NCBI GenBank assembly: GCA_023434425.1
Contig: JAEYSS010000202.1
Location: forward strand, 1-10,159
DNA length: 10,159 nt
Reading direction: 5' to 3'
Source: Pseudomonadota bacterium
Lineage (GTDB): Bacteria; Pseudomonadota; Alphaproteobacteria; Ferrovibrionales; Ferrovibrionaceae
How positions within the stretch are numbered: position 1 is the first letter of the stretch; each line of letters begins with the position of its first letter. The notes below the pieces were generated by a model that had not been told where the DNA came from, did no database searches, and was given only the letters and a program-made list of their open reading frames with translations. The position numbers and the translations under genes were made by a program. This document shows positions 1-8,273 of the stretch, in pieces.

Positions 1-301
1 GGATGATGCCGACCAGGGCGCCGATCGGGGCATATTGCAGCGCGCCGCGCTTGAGTTCGGCGAAGTCCACGTCCAGCATCATCACCACGAACAGGAACAG
101 CACGGCCACGGCGCCGACGTAGACAATGACCAGCAGCATCGCCACGAACTCGGCCCCGAGCATGACGAAAAGGCCGGAGGTCGATAGGAATGCCAGGATC
201 AGCCACAGCACCGAGTGCACCGGGTTGCGCGCAAGGATCGTGAACGCCCCGGAGGCGACCACGAGAGCGGCGAACAGATAGAAGGCAAGGAGCTGAATCA
301 T
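1..301 (-). CDS. nuoJ: NADH-quinone oxidoreductase subunit J (partial, 3' end outside window)
   Basis: Membrane subunit of respiratory complex I (Nqo10/ND6 family), part of the proton-pumping arm in the cytoplasmic membrane. The first 100 codons are present, starting MIQLLAFYLF; the rest lies beyond base 1. Three hydrophobic segments are visible, at about residues 2-20, 29-47 and 52-76. The third contains EFVAMLLVIVYVGAVAVLF, which matches the conserved TM3 of NuoJ/ND6, the helix whose pi-bulge is tied to coupling. The ATG lies 15 bases after the nuoI stop. The Shine-Dalgarno is weak (TAGGCGG about 12 bases upstream), so translation probably depends on coupling to nuoI. Identification is from motif and operon position; only the C-terminus cannot be assessed. 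Confidence 0.95.
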   Translation of the reverse strand, partial: MIQLLAFYLFAALVVASGAFTILARNPVHSVLWLILAFLSTSGLFVMLGAEFVAMLLVIVYVGAVAVLFLFVVMMLDVDFAELKRGALQYAPIGALVGII

Positions 302-316
302 CGGATCGCGGGCCGC

Positions 317-805
317 CTAGCGATAGGGCGCATCGGCTTCAAGGTTCGCGGCCAGCGCCCGCTCCCACTTGTCCCCGTTGGCCAGCAATTTCGCCTTGTC
401 GTACAGCAGCTCCTCGCGCGTCTCCGTGGAGTACTCGAAGTTCGGCCCCTCGACGATCGCATCGACCGGGCAGGCTTCCTGGCAGAAGCCGCAGTAGATG
501 CACTTGGTCATGTCGATGTCGTAGCGCGTGGTGCGGCGCGAGCCGTCGTCGCGCGGTTCGGCCTCGATGGTGATGGCCTGGGCCGGGCAGACCGCCTCGC
601 ACAGCTTGCAGGCGATGCAGCGTTCTTCGCCGTTGGCGTAGCGACGCAGCGCATGCTCGCCGCGGAAGCGCGGACTCAGCGGGCCCTTTTCATAGGGATA
701 GTTCAGTGTGGCGCGTGGCTTGAACATATAGGAGAAGGTCAGGCCGAGGCCCTTCACCACTTCCCACAGGAAGATCGAGCGCGCACCGCGATCGAGCAAA
801 GCCAT
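317..805 (-). CDS. nuoI: NADH-quinone oxidoreductase subunit I (TYKY-type 2x[4Fe-4S] ferredoxin)
   Basis: Peripheral-arm subunit (Nqo9/TYKY) that holds clusters N6a and N6b and passes electrons towards N2 in NuoB. The protein is 162 residues, normal for alphaproteobacteria. Two classical ferredoxin motifs are seen: C63, C66, C69, C73 (CIACKLCEAVCP) and C102, C105, C108, C112 (CIYCGFCQEACP). The N-terminal amphipathic stretch (about residues 9-28) and the following YPYEKGPLSPRFRGEHALRRY segment, which contacts the membrane arm, are both typical of the family. The ATG at 805-803 follows the nuoH stop by 3 bases and has AAAGGGG 8 bases upstream. The ORF is complete and ends in TAG. The call is secure. 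Confidence 0.98.
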   Translation of the reverse strand: MALLDRGARSIFLWEVVKGLGLTFSYMFKPRATLNYPYEKGPLSPRFRGEHALRRYANGEERCIACKLCEAVCPAQAITIEAEPRDDGSRRTTRYDIDMTKCIYCGFCQEACPVDAIVEGPNFEYSTETREELLYDKAKLLANGDKWERALAANLEADAPYR

Positions 806-808
806 GGC

Positions 809-1840
809 TCAGACCCCTTTCGGCAGCAGGTCGAAGGCGAGCAGGACGCCCGCGGTCAACACCACCCACAACAGCGAGAACGGCAGGAACACCTTCCAGC
901 CCAGGCGCATCAGCTGGTCGTAGCGGTAGCGCGGCACGGTGGCACGCACCCAGATGAACACGAACAGCAGCACGAAGATCTTCAGGCAGAACCAGACGAT
1001 GCCCGGGATCCAGTTGAACGGCGCGACATCGAAGGGCGGCAGCCAGCCGCCGAGGAACAGGATCGTCGTCATGCCCGACATCAGGATCATGTTCGCGTAT
1101 TCGCCGAGGAAGAACAGCGCAAAGGCCATCGACGAGTATTCGACCTGGTAACCGGCGACCAGTTCAGCTTCCGCTTCCGGCAGATCGAAGGGATGTCGGT
1201 TGGTCTCGGCCAGCGCCGAGATGAAAAAGACGATGAACATCGGGAAGAGCGGCAGGGCGAACCAGACCGTCTTCTGCGCATTCACGATGGCGCTCAGGTT
1301 CAGCGACCCGACACAGAGCAGCACAGTGATGATAACGAGGCCCATCGAGACTTCGTAGGATACCATCTGTGCCGAGGAGCGCAGCGCGCCGAGGAAGGCG
1401 TAACGCGAATTCGACGACCAGCCGGCAATGATGATGCCGTAGACGCCGAGCGAGGAGATCGCGAAGAGATACAGCACGCCCACATTGATGTTGGCAATCA
1501 CCCAGCCGTCGGCGACCGGGATGACCGCCCAGGCGATCAGCGCCAGGATGAAGGTGATGCAGGGCGCGGCAATAAACAGAAACTTGTTCGCGCCCGACGG
1601 GATGATGGTTTCCTTGAAGATCAGCTTGGCGGCATCGGCAAACGGCTGCAGCAGGCCGAAGGCGCCGACCACGTTGGGGCCCATGCGCAGCGACATCGCC
1701 GCCAGCACCTTGCGTTCCATCAGCGTCAGATAGGCCACCGCGATCAGCAGCGGCACCGTCAGCATCAGGATATGGGCGAGGATCAACCCGCCCGGGAAGA
1801 CGTAGCCGGTCCAGAGAGTTTGCCAGAGAGACTCAGTCAT
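809..1840 (-). CDS. nuoH: NADH-quinone oxidoreductase subunit H
   Basis: Membrane subunit (Nqo8/ND1) that forms the inner end of the quinone chamber and joins it to the proton channels. The protein is 343 residues with about eight hydrophobic segments. Conserved cytoplasmic loops are present: MERK at 41-44, RMGPNVVGAFGLLQPFADA at 52-70, the acidic loop AETNRHPFDLPEAEAELVAG at 211-230, and RATVPRYRYDQLMRLGWK at 309-326. The reading frame is open for 25 codons further upstream (to 1915), but that part is Arg/Pro-rich and lies inside nuoG. I therefore start at the ATG at 1840-1838 (MTESLWQTLW), which overlaps the nuoG stop by 8 bases (ATGACTGA). No strong Shine-Dalgarno is seen there, so reinitiation after nuoG is likely. 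Confidence 0.97.
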   Translation of the reverse strand: MTESLWQTLWTGYVFPGGLILAHILMLTVPLLIAVAYLTLMERKVLAAMSLRMGPNVVGAFGLLQPFADAAKLIFKETIIPSGANKFLFIAAPCITFILALIAWAVIPVADGWVIANINVGVLYLFAISSLGVYGIIIAGWSSNSRYAFLGALRSSAQMVSYEVSMGLVIITVLLCVGSLNLSAIVNAQKTVWFALPLFPMFIVFFISALAETNRHPFDLPEAEAELVAGYQVEYSSMAFALFFLGEYANMILMSGMTTILFLGGWLPPFDVAPFNWIPGIVWFCLKIFVLLFVFIWVRATVPRYRYDQLMRLGWKVFLPFSLLWVVLTAGVLLAFDLLPKGV

Positions 1841-3899
1841 GGGTACCCGTCTTCGGCTGGGCGGCGCCGCGCGCGATGGCCGAGCATTCGGCCATGGTCG
1901 CGGAGGCGCGGGCAATCGGATTGGTCAGGTAGAAGTCGCTCACCGCCGAGGTGAAGGGCGCATCGGTCACCGTACCGGCCGTGCCGAAGGCACCCCAGGC
2001 CGCACTGCTGCGCTTGTCGACGCCGGAGAAATGCGGCGCCAGTTCGAGCATGCGACGGCGCAGCATACCGAGATTGTCATACGGCAGCTTGTGGCCGAGC
2101 GGTTCGGACAGCGCACGGATAATCGCCCAGTCCTCACGGGCATCTCCCGGCGGTGCCGCGGCGCGACGGCCGAGCTGCACGCGGCCTTCGGTGTTCACCC
2201 AGGTCGCGTCCTTCTCGACATAGGCTGCACCCGGCAGGATCACATCGGCGCGCTTCACGCCGGCATCGCCATGGCTGCCCTGATAGATCACGAAGGCCGA
2301 GCCGAGTTTGGAGGTGTCGATCTCGTCAGCGCCGAGCAGATACACGGCCTTGATCTCGCCCGACTGCGCGCCGGCAAGAATGCCCGTCACATCTTTACCG
2401 CCCTGTTGCGGCACGAAGCCGAGATCGAGCGCGCCAACACGACTCGCGGCGGTGTGCAGCATGTTGAAGCCGTTCCAGCCGTCCTTGATCAGGCCAAGGC
2501 TGTCGGCCGCCTGCTTCGCCAGCGCCAGCACCGCGGCGCCGTCGGCACGGGCGATGGCGCCCTGGCCGAGGATCAGCATCGGCTTCTGCGCGCTCTTCAG
2601 CACTTCGGCAAAGGCATGGCGGCCTTCGGCGATGTCCTTCAGCGTCGCGGCGCCGGCACCGAGATAGTCATACTTGTAGGTCAACTGCGGCTGCTCGGCG
2701 CTGATCAGCGCGATCTTCACCTTGCCGGTGAGATAGCGCTTGCGCAGACGCGCATTGATCAGCGCGGCTTCGCGGCGCGGATTGCTGCCGACGATCAGAA
2801 TGGCATCGGCCTCGTCGATGCCGCTGATGCCGCTGTTGAACAGATAACCAGCGCGCAACGACGGATCGATCTGGGCGCCATCCTGGCGGCAGTCGAGATT
2901 GGGCGAGCCGAGCTTGCCCATCAGATCCTTCAGCGCCGTCATGCTTTCGGCGCAGGCGAGATCGCCGGCGATGGCTGCGATCTGGTTGCCCTGCAGGCCC
3001 TTCAGCGCGCCGGCGATGGCGGCAAAGGCCTCGGGCCAGGTCGCTTCCTGCAGCTTACCGTTCTTGCGAACATAAGGCCGGTCGAGGCGGCGGTTGCGCA
3101 GGCCGTCATAGGCGAAGCGGCTCTTGTCGGAGAGCCACTCTTCGTTGACCTCTTCGTTCAGGCGCGGCAGTACGCGCATCACTTCGCGGCCACGCACGTC
3201 GACACGGATGCTGGCGCCGACGGCGTCCATCGCATCGACGCTTTCGGTCTTGCGCAGCTCCCACGAGCGCGCCGTGAAGGCATAGGGTTTCGAGGTCAGC
3301 GCACCGACCGGGCAGAGGTCGATCACGTTGCCGGAGAGTTCCGACGTCATCGCCTGCTCGAGATAGGTGGTGATCTGCATGTCCTCGCCGCGGCCAATGG
3401 CGCCGAGTTCCGGCACGCCGGCCACTTCCTGCGCGAAGCGGATGCAGCGGGTGCAGTGGATGCAGCGGGTCATCGTGGTCGCAACCAGCGGACCCATATA
3501 CTTGTCGTTCACCGCGCGCTTGTTCTCGTCGTAGCGCGAGGAGCCCTTGCCGTAACCGACCGACTGGTCCTGCAGATCGCATTCGCCGCCCTGATCGCAG
3601 ATCGGGCAATCCAGCGGGTGATTGATCAGCAGGAATTCCATCACGCCTTCGCGGGCCTTCTTCACCAGCGGCGTGTCGGTCTTGATCACCATGTTGTCGG
3701 CGGCCGGCATCGCACACGAAGCAATCGGCTTCGGCGCCTTCTCCTGCTCGACCAGGCACATGCGGCAGTTGCCGGCGATGGTGAGGCGTTCGTGATAGCA
3801 GAAGCGCGGGATTTCCTTGCCGGCCAGTTCACAGGCCTGCAGCACGGTGGTGCCGGGCTCGACCGTTACCTGGATGCCGTCGATGGTCAACGTGGGCAT
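1833..3899 (-). CDS. nuoG: NADH-quinone oxidoreductase subunit G (75-kDa type)
   Basis: Largest peripheral subunit (Nqo3/NDUFS1); it holds clusters N1b, N4 and N5 between NuoF and NuoI. The protein is 688 residues, the length of the alphaproteobacterial/mitochondrial form. The N-terminal ferredoxin domain has 2Fe-2S ligands C34, C45, C48, C62. The His-Cys motif has H94, C98, C101, C107 (cluster N5). The 4Fe-4S motif has C146, C149, C152 and distal C196 (N4). From about residue 215 there is a molybdopterin-oxidoreductase-like domain without catalytic function in this family. The start of that domain (TESVDAMDAVG, 218-228) has no cysteines, so cluster N7 of E. coli and Thermus is absent. The ATG follows the nuoF stop by 18 bases, with GGGGGAAGGG as ribosome binding site. 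It overlaps nuoH by 8 bases. Confidence 0.98.
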   Translation of the reverse strand: MPTLTIDGIQVTVEPGTTVLQACELAGKEIPRFCYHERLTIAGNCRMCLVEQEKAPKPIASCAMPAADNMVIKTDTPLVKKAREGVMEFLLINHPLDCPICDQGGECDLQDQSVGYGKGSSRYDENKRAVNDKYMGPLVATTMTRCIHCTRCIRFAQEVAGVPELGAIGRGEDMQITTYLEQAMTSELSGNVIDLCPVGALTSKPYAFTARSWELRKTESVDAMDAVGASIRVDVRGREVMRVLPRLNEEVNEEWLSDKSRFAYDGLRNRRLDRPYVRKNGKLQEATWPEAFAAIAGALKGLQGNQIAAIAGDLACAESMTALKDLMGKLGSPNLDCRQDGAQIDPSLRAGYLFNSGISGIDEADAILIVGSNPRREAALINARLRKRYLTGKVKIALISAEQPQLTYKYDYLGAGAATLKDIAEGRHAFAEVLKSAQKPMLILGQGAIARADGAAVLALAKQAADSLGLIKDGWNGFNMLHTAASRVGALDLGFVPQQGGKDVTGILAGAQSGEIKAVYLLGADEIDTSKLGSAFVIYQGSHGDAGVKRADVILPGAAYVEKDATWVNTEGRVQLGRRAAAPPGDAREDWAIIRALSEPLGHKLPYDNLGMLRRRMLELAPHFSGVDKRSSAAWGAFGTAGTVTDAPFTSAVSDFYLTNPIARASATMAECSAIARGAAQPKTGTHD

Positions 3900-3917
3900 T
3901 GCTTACCCTTCCCCCGC

Positions 3918-5216
3918 CTACTCAGCCGCCGCCGGCAGAACCGGCGAACCCGTGTGATATGCGTCGATGCGGCGTTCGATCTCGCCGCGGAAATGCCGGA
4001 TCAGACCCTGGATCGGCCAGGCCGCGGCATCGCCGAGCGCACAGATCGTATGGCCTTCCACCTGCGTGGTGACTTCCAGCAGCATGTCGATTTCGCGCTT
4101 TTCGGCCTTGCCCTGCACCAGACGCTCCATCACGCGCCACATCCAGCCGGTGCCTTCGCGGCACGGCGTGCACTGGCCGCAGGATTCATGCTTGTAGAAT
4201 TTCGACAGACGCGCGATGGCGCGCACCACGTCGGTGCTCTTGTCCATCACGATCACGGCTGCGGTGCCGAGGCCCGAACGCTGTGCACGAAGTGAGTCGA
4301 AATCCATCAGTACATCGTCGCAGATCGACTTTGGCAGCAGCGGCACGGACGAGCCGCCGGGAATGATCGCCAGCAGGTTGTCCCAGCCGCCGCGCACGCC
4401 ACCGGCATGCTTCTCGATCAGTTCCTTCAGCGGGATGCCCATCTCTTCTTCGACATTGCACGGCCTGTTCACATGGCCGGAAATGCAGAAGACCTTGGTG
4501 CCGGTGTTGTTCGGACGGCCGATACCGGCGAACCACTCGCCGCCACGGCGCAGGATGGTCGGCGCGACCGCGATGCTCTCCACGTTGTTCACCGTGGTGG
4601 GGCAGCCCCAGACGCCCATATTGGCCGGGAATGGCGGCTTCAGGCGCGGCTGGCCCTTCTTGCCTTCCAGGCTTTCGATCAGCGCGGTTTCTTCGCCGCA
4701 GATGTAAGCACCAGCGCCGCGATGGATATAGACGTCGAAATCGTAGCCCGAACCGCAGGCATTCTTGCCGATCAGGCCGGCGGCATAGGCCTCGTCGATG
4801 GCGCCCTGCAGATTCTCGGCCTCGCGGAAGAATTCACCGCGGATATAGATATAGGCAGCCACCGCGCGCATGGCGAAGCCGGCGACGAGGCAGCCTTCGA
4901 CCAGCTTGTGCGGATCGTGCCGCATCATGTCGCGGTCCTTGCACGTGCCCGGCTCTCCCTCGTCGGCATTGACCACGAGATACGACGGACGACCGTCGGA
5001 CTGCTTGGGCATGAAGGACCACTTCATGCCAGTCGGGAAGCCGGCGCCGCCGCGACCGCGCAGGCCGGACTTCTTCATCTCGTCGATGATCCAGTCTTGG
5101 CCCTTGTCGAGAATCGCCTTGGTATTGTCCCAGTCGCCACGCTTGCGGGCAGCCTCAAGGCGCCACGACTGCTGGCCGTAGAGATTGGTGAAAATGCGGT
5201 CCTTGTCCTGAAGCAT
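3918..5216 (-). CDS. nuoF: NADH-quinone oxidoreductase subunit F (NADH/FMN-binding, 51-kDa type)
   Basis: Catalytic entry subunit (Nqo1/NDUFV1): it binds NADH and FMN and holds cluster N3. The protein is 432 residues, the usual length. The glycine-rich nucleotide motif GLRGRGGAGFP is at 51-61, the FMN-pocket segment NADEGEPGT at 83-91, and GAGAYICGEETALIESLEG at 167-185. The 4Fe-4S ligands are C346, C349, C352 (ESCGQCTPCREG) and C392 (HTICALGD). The C-terminus (SPVLPAAAE) is a short divergent tail. The ATG at 5216-5214 follows the nuoE stop by 14 bases and has GGAG 7 bases upstream. All expected ligands are present, so the protein should be active. Confidence 0.98.
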   Translation of the reverse strand: MLQDKDRIFTNLYGQQSWRLEAARKRGDWDNTKAILDKGQDWIIDEMKKSGLRGRGGAGFPTGMKWSFMPKQSDGRPSYLVVNADEGEPGTCKDRDMMRHDPHKLVEGCLVAGFAMRAVAAYIYIRGEFFREAENLQGAIDEAYAAGLIGKNACGSGYDFDVYIHRGAGAYICGEETALIESLEGKKGQPRLKPPFPANMGVWGCPTTVNNVESIAVAPTILRRGGEWFAGIGRPNNTGTKVFCISGHVNRPCNVEEEMGIPLKELIEKHAGGVRGGWDNLLAIIPGGSSVPLLPKSICDDVLMDFDSLRAQRSGLGTAAVIVMDKSTDVVRAIARLSKFYKHESCGQCTPCREGTGWMWRVMERLVQGKAEKREIDMLLEVTTQVEGHTICALGDAAAWPIQGLIRHFRGEIERRIDAYHTGSPVLPAAAE

Positions 5217-5230
5217 CTGCCGGCTCCGCC

Positions 5231-5869
5231 TCAGTCGTCATTCCCGCCAGCCGAGGCTGCGGGATTAAAAGTGGTGAGTGTGGTGGCGCCGCCGCGCGGC
5301 TCCGACGACAGGCGACCGTTCTGCGGGCCCGGCTTCGGTGTCTCGCCGCGCTTCAGCGCCTCAAGGATGCGACCGGTGCTCTCTTCGTCGAGATCCTCGA
5401 AGAAGTCATCACCGTATTGCAGCATCGGTGCATTCACGCAGGCGCCGAGGCATTCCACCTCGATCACGGTGAACTGTCCGTCGGCCGAAGTCTCGCCCGG
5501 ATTGAGGCCAAGATGCTTCTTGCAGGCGCTCAGCACTTTGTCCGAACCGGCGAGCCAGCACGGCGTCGTGGTGCAGACCTGCACAAAATGCTTACCGACC
5601 GGCGCCAGGTTGTACATCGTGTAGAAGCTGGCGACTTCCAGTACCTTGATCACCGGCACGTCGAGCATTTCGGCGATATAGCGGATCGCCGCCTGCGGCA
5701 CCCAGTTATCATGCTGGCGCTGCGCGATATCCAGCAGCGGCATCACCGCGCTGCGCTGGCGGCCGGCCGGATACTTGGCGATATGCGTCTTCGCCAGTTC
5801 GAGGTTCTCCGCCGTGAAGGCGAAGCTGGCCGGCTGCTGCTCGGGCGGTGCGATATGAACGCCGCTCAT
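5231..5869 (-). CDS. nuoE: NADH-quinone oxidoreductase subunit E (24-kDa, thioredoxin-like [2Fe-2S])
   Basis: Peripheral subunit (Nqo2/NDUFV2) carrying the off-path cluster N1a next to the FMN in NuoF. The protein is 212 residues. A helical N-terminal part (about 18-85, including the AVMPLLDIAQRQ and VLEVASFYTMYN segments) is followed by the thioredoxin-fold domain with 2Fe-2S ligands C99, C104 (CTTTPC) and C140, C144 (CLGAC). Residues from about 174 form a Pro/Gly/Ser/Thr-rich tail without predicted structure; the E. coli protein (166 residues) lacks such a tail, while longer forms are common in alphaproteobacteria. The start codon lies in a 4-base ATGA overlap with the nuoD stop, and GGGGAGA 7 bases upstream within nuoD serves as ribosome binding site. 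Confidence 0.97.
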   Translation of the reverse strand: MSGVHIAPPEQQPASFAFTAENLELAKTHIAKYPAGRQRSAVMPLLDIAQRQHDNWVPQAAIRYIAEMLDVPVIKVLEVASFYTMYNLAPVGKHFVQVCTTTPCWLAGSDKVLSACKKHLGLNPGETSADGQFTVIEVECLGACVNAPMLQYGDDFFEDLDEESTGRILEALKRGETPKPGPQNGRLSSEPRGGATTLTTFNPAASAGGNDD

Positions 5870-7044
5870 CGATCGATCTCCCCGAACACAATATCCATGT
5901 TGCCGACGATGGAGACGGCATCGGCCAGCATGTAGCCCTTCGACAGGAAATCGGTGGCCTGCAGATGCGGGAAACCCGGAGCGCGGATGCGACAGCGATA
6001 CGGCTTGTTCGAGCCGTCCGATACCAGATAGACGCCGAACTCGCCCTTCGGTGCCTCGACGGCGGCATAAGCCTCGCCTTCCGGCACGCGATAGCCCTCG
6101 GTGTAAAGCTTGAAATGATGGATCAACGCTTCCATCGATTTCTTCATCTCGCCGCGCTTGGGCGGCACCACCTTGCGGTCGTCGGACGCGACCGGACCGG
6201 TCGGCATGGCGGCGACGACCTGCTCGATGATCTTTGCGCTCTGGCGCATCTCCTCGATGCGGCAGAGATAACGGTCGAAACAGTCGCCGTTCTTACCCAC
6301 CGGCAGGTCGAACTCATATTGCTCGTAACCGTCATAGGGCTGCGACTTGCGCAGATCCCAGGCCACGCCCGAGCCGCGCAGCATCACGCCGGAAAAGCCC
6401 CAGTCCATCGCATCCTTCGCGTCGATCACGCCGATATCGACGTTGCGCTGGCGATAGATGCGGTTTTCGGTCAGCAGACCTTCGATATCGTCGATCACCT
6501 TCAGCATGCGCGGCAGGTAGTTGACGATGTCCTCGTCCATGCCCTTGGGCATGTCCTGGTGCACGCCGCCGGGCCGGAAATAGGCAGCATGCATGCGGGC
6601 GCCGGAAACACGCTCGTAGAATTCCATCAGCTTCTCGCGCTCCTCGAAGCCCCAGAGCGCCGGCGTCATCGCGCCGCAATCGAGAGCATGAGTCGTCACG
6701 TTCAGCAGGTGATTGAGCAGGCGGCCGATCTCGGCGAACAGCACGCGGATCGCCTGCCCGCGCGCCGGCACTTCCAGGCCCAGCAGACGCTCGGTGGCGA
6801 GCGCAAAGGCATGCTCCTGGTTCATCGGCGCGACGTAATCCAGGCGGTCGAAATACGGCACCGCCTGCAGATAGGTCTTGTGTTCGATCAGCTTCTCGGT
6901 GCCGCGATGCAGCAGGCCGATATGCGGATCGCAGCGCTCGACGATTTCGCCGTCGAGTTCCATCACGAGGCGCAACACGCCGTGGGCCGCGGGATGCTGC
7001 GGCCCGAAGTTGACCATGTAGTTGGCAATGGAAACTTCGGCCAT
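5866..7044 (-). CDS. nuoD: NADH-quinone oxidoreductase subunit D (49-kDa type)
   Basis: Peripheral subunit (Nqo4/NDUFS2) that forms the quinone-binding pocket together with NuoB and NuoH. The protein is 392 residues, complete, and not fused to NuoC (unlike in E. coli). The quinone-site residues are visible: H21 in FGPQHPAAHG and Y70 in YFDRLDYVAPM, 49 residues apart as in bovine H59/Y108. R47 in GLLHRGTEK lines up with bovine Arg85, which is symmetrically dimethylated in mitochondria and in Paracoccus; whether it is modified here cannot be seen. The family derives from the [NiFe]-hydrogenase large subunit but lacks the nickel cysteines. The ATG lies 1 base after the nuoC stop, with GAGGGA upstream inside nuoC. 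Confidence 0.98.
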   Translation of the reverse strand: MAEVSIANYMVNFGPQHPAAHGVLRLVMELDGEIVERCDPHIGLLHRGTEKLIEHKTYLQAVPYFDRLDYVAPMNQEHAFALATERLLGLEVPARGQAIRVLFAEIGRLLNHLLNVTTHALDCGAMTPALWGFEEREKLMEFYERVSGARMHAAYFRPGGVHQDMPKGMDEDIVNYLPRMLKVIDDIEGLLTENRIYRQRNVDIGVIDAKDAMDWGFSGVMLRGSGVAWDLRKSQPYDGYEQYEFDLPVGKNGDCFDRYLCRIEEMRQSAKIIEQVVAAMPTGPVASDDRKVVPPKRGEMKKSMEALIHHFKLYTEGYRVPEGEAYAAVEAPKGEFGVYLVSDGSNKPYRCRIRAPGFPHLQATDFLSKGYMLADAVSIVGNMDIVFGEIDR

Positions 7045-7045
7045 G

Positions 7046-7684
7046 TTACTTCTGTCCCTCGGCCTTTTCGTCGCCCGGCAGCACGTATTTCGCGCCTTCC
7101 CACGGGCTCATGAAATCGAAGCGGCGGAATTCCTGCTGCAGCTGCACGGGTTCGTAGACCACGCGCTTCTGCGACTCGTCGTAGCGCACCTCAACATAGC
7201 CGGTGAGCGGGAAATCCTTGCGCAGCGGGTGCCCTTCGAAACCGTAATCCGACAGGATGCGGCGCAGGTCCGGGTGGCCGGAGAACATCACGCCATACAT
7301 GTCCCAGGTCTCTCGCTCGAACCAGTTGGCGGCGGAATAGACGCCCACCGCCGACGGCACCGGAGTCTCTTCGTCAGTCTCCACCTTGATGCGCAGGCGC
7401 TGGTTCAGCTTCAGGCTGAGCAGGTGATAGACGACATCGAAGCGTTTCGCGCGTTCCGGCCAGTCCAGGCCGGTAATGTCGACCAGTTCGGCGAACTGGC
7501 AGTTGCCGTCATCGCGCAGGAAGGTCAGCACATTCACGATGCGCTCGGCCGGCACGCGGATGGTGAGTTCGCCCAGGGCGACCTTCGTCTCCAGCAGATC
7601 GGCGCCGAGACCGGCGGCCAGATGGTCGGCCAGGTCGCGAAGCCCCTGTTCCTGTTCGCGCAAAATCGCCTTGCTGTCGGTCAT
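7046..7684 (-). CDS. nuoC: NADH-quinone oxidoreductase subunit C (30-kDa type)
   Basis: Peripheral scaffold subunit (Nqo5/NDUFS3) without cofactors; it packs against NuoD. The protein is 212 residues. The family signature runs from about 120 to 170: NWFERETWDMYGVMF, HPDLRRILSDYGFEGHPLRKDFPLTGY and VEVRYDE. The frame is open upstream to 7861, but that part is an Arg/Ser-rich translation of nuoB sequence. The ATG at 7684-7682 (MTDSKAILRE) is preferred because AGGAAA sits 6 bases upstream, overlapping the nuoB stop region, and because this gives the normal family length. The gap to nuoB is 10 bases. The C-terminal tail GDEKAEGQK is short and charged. Confidence 0.97.
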   Translation of the reverse strand: MTDSKAILREQEQGLRDLADHLAAGLGADLLETKVALGELTIRVPAERIVNVLTFLRDDGNCQFAELVDITGLDWPERAKRFDVVYHLLSLKLNQRLRIKVETDEETPVPSAVGVYSAANWFERETWDMYGVMFSGHPDLRRILSDYGFEGHPLRKDFPLTGYVEVRYDESQKRVVYEPVQLQQEFRRFDFMSPWEGAKYVLPGDEKAEGQK

Positions 7685-7694
7685 GTCGGTTTCC

Positions 7695-8273
7695 TCAGCG
7701 GGCAATCGTGCCAGTGCGCCAGATCTTCTTCTGCAACTGCAGAAGGCCGTAGACCAGCGCTTCGGCGGTCGGCGGGCAGCCGGGGATGTAGACATCGACC
7801 GGCACGATGCGATCGCAACCGCGCACCACCGAATAGGAATAGTGATAGTAGCCGCCGCCATTGGCGCAGCTGCCCATCGAGATCACATAGCGCGGCTCGG
7901 CCATCTGGTCGTAGAGCTTGCGCAGGGCCGGCGCCATCTTGTTGGTCAGCGTGCCGGCGACGATCATCACGTCGGACTGGCGGGGCGAAGCCCGCGGCAT
8001 CGCTCCGAAGCGGTCGAGATCATAGCGCGCCATGTAGGCGTGGATCATCTCGACGCCGCAGCAGGCCAGACCGAAGGTCATCGGCCACATCGAGCCGGTG
8101 CGGGCCCAGTTGGCCAGCTTGTCGAGCGTGGAGATCACGACGCCCTTGTCGGCCAGTTCGTCGGACAGGCCCTTGAAGAAGGCGTCCTGATCGGTGCCGA
8201 AGGCGGCATGGGTGCCGGTCTGGCCGTCCGTCACGATGGAAGTCTGCTGGGTCGTCTGCATGGCGTTGCTCAT
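7695..8273 (-). CDS. nuoB: NADH-quinone oxidoreductase subunit B (PSST-type, cluster N2)
   Basis: Peripheral subunit (Nqo6/NDUFS7) with cluster N2, the last Fe-S centre before quinone. The protein is 192 residues. N2 ligands are seen: tandem C71-C72 in GLACCGVEM, C136 in GSCANGGGYY and C166 in YIPGCPPTAEAL. The segment RASPRQSDVMIVAGTLTNKMAP (95-116) is near-invariant in the family. The first 40 or so residues are a variable, Thr/Gln/Gly-rich N-terminus. The ATG at 8273-8271 is chosen because it forms a 4-base ATGA overlap with the nuoA stop and has GGAG 5 bases upstream. The next in-frame ATG, 4 codons later (8261), is an acceptable alternative; a start further upstream at 8300 would lie inside nuoA and is less likely. 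Confidence 0.98.
   Translation of the reverse strand: MSNAMQTTQQTSIVTDGQTGTHAAFGTDQDAFFKGLSDELADKGVVISTLDKLANWARTGSMWPMTFGLACCGVEMIHAYMARYDLDRFGAMPRASPRQSDVMIVAGTLTNKMAPALRKLYDQMAEPRYVISMGSCANGGGYYHYSYSVVRGCDRIVPVDVYIPGCPPTAEALVYGLLQLQKKIWRTGTIAR

Noticed and set aside
1841..1915. Upstream start for nuoH at 1915
   Set aside because: The extra 25 residues are Pro/Arg-rich and are read from within nuoG; the overlap start at 1840 gives the normal NuoH N-terminus.
215..1954. A 579-codon open frame on the plus strand opposite nuoI, nuoH and part of nuoG
   Set aside because: It is antisense to well-conserved complex I genes, and its translation is Arg/Gln/Asp/His-rich low-complexity sequence without domains. 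Long open antisense frames are expected in GC-rich genes.
1839..4295. An 818-codon open frame on the plus strand opposite nuoG
   Set aside because: It mirrors the codon structure of nuoG. The Ala/Arg/Gly/His-rich translation shows no recognisable motif, and no ribosome binding site or promoter is seen.
4407..7113. Long plus-strand open frames opposite nuoF, nuoE and nuoD (405 and 421 codons)
   Set aside because: These are antisense shadows of conserved genes with the same composition bias and no domain signature.
7685..7861. N-terminal extension of nuoC up to 7861
   Set aside because: The extra 59 residues are an out-of-frame reading of nuoB. The ATG at 7684 has a good ribosome binding site and gives the family length.
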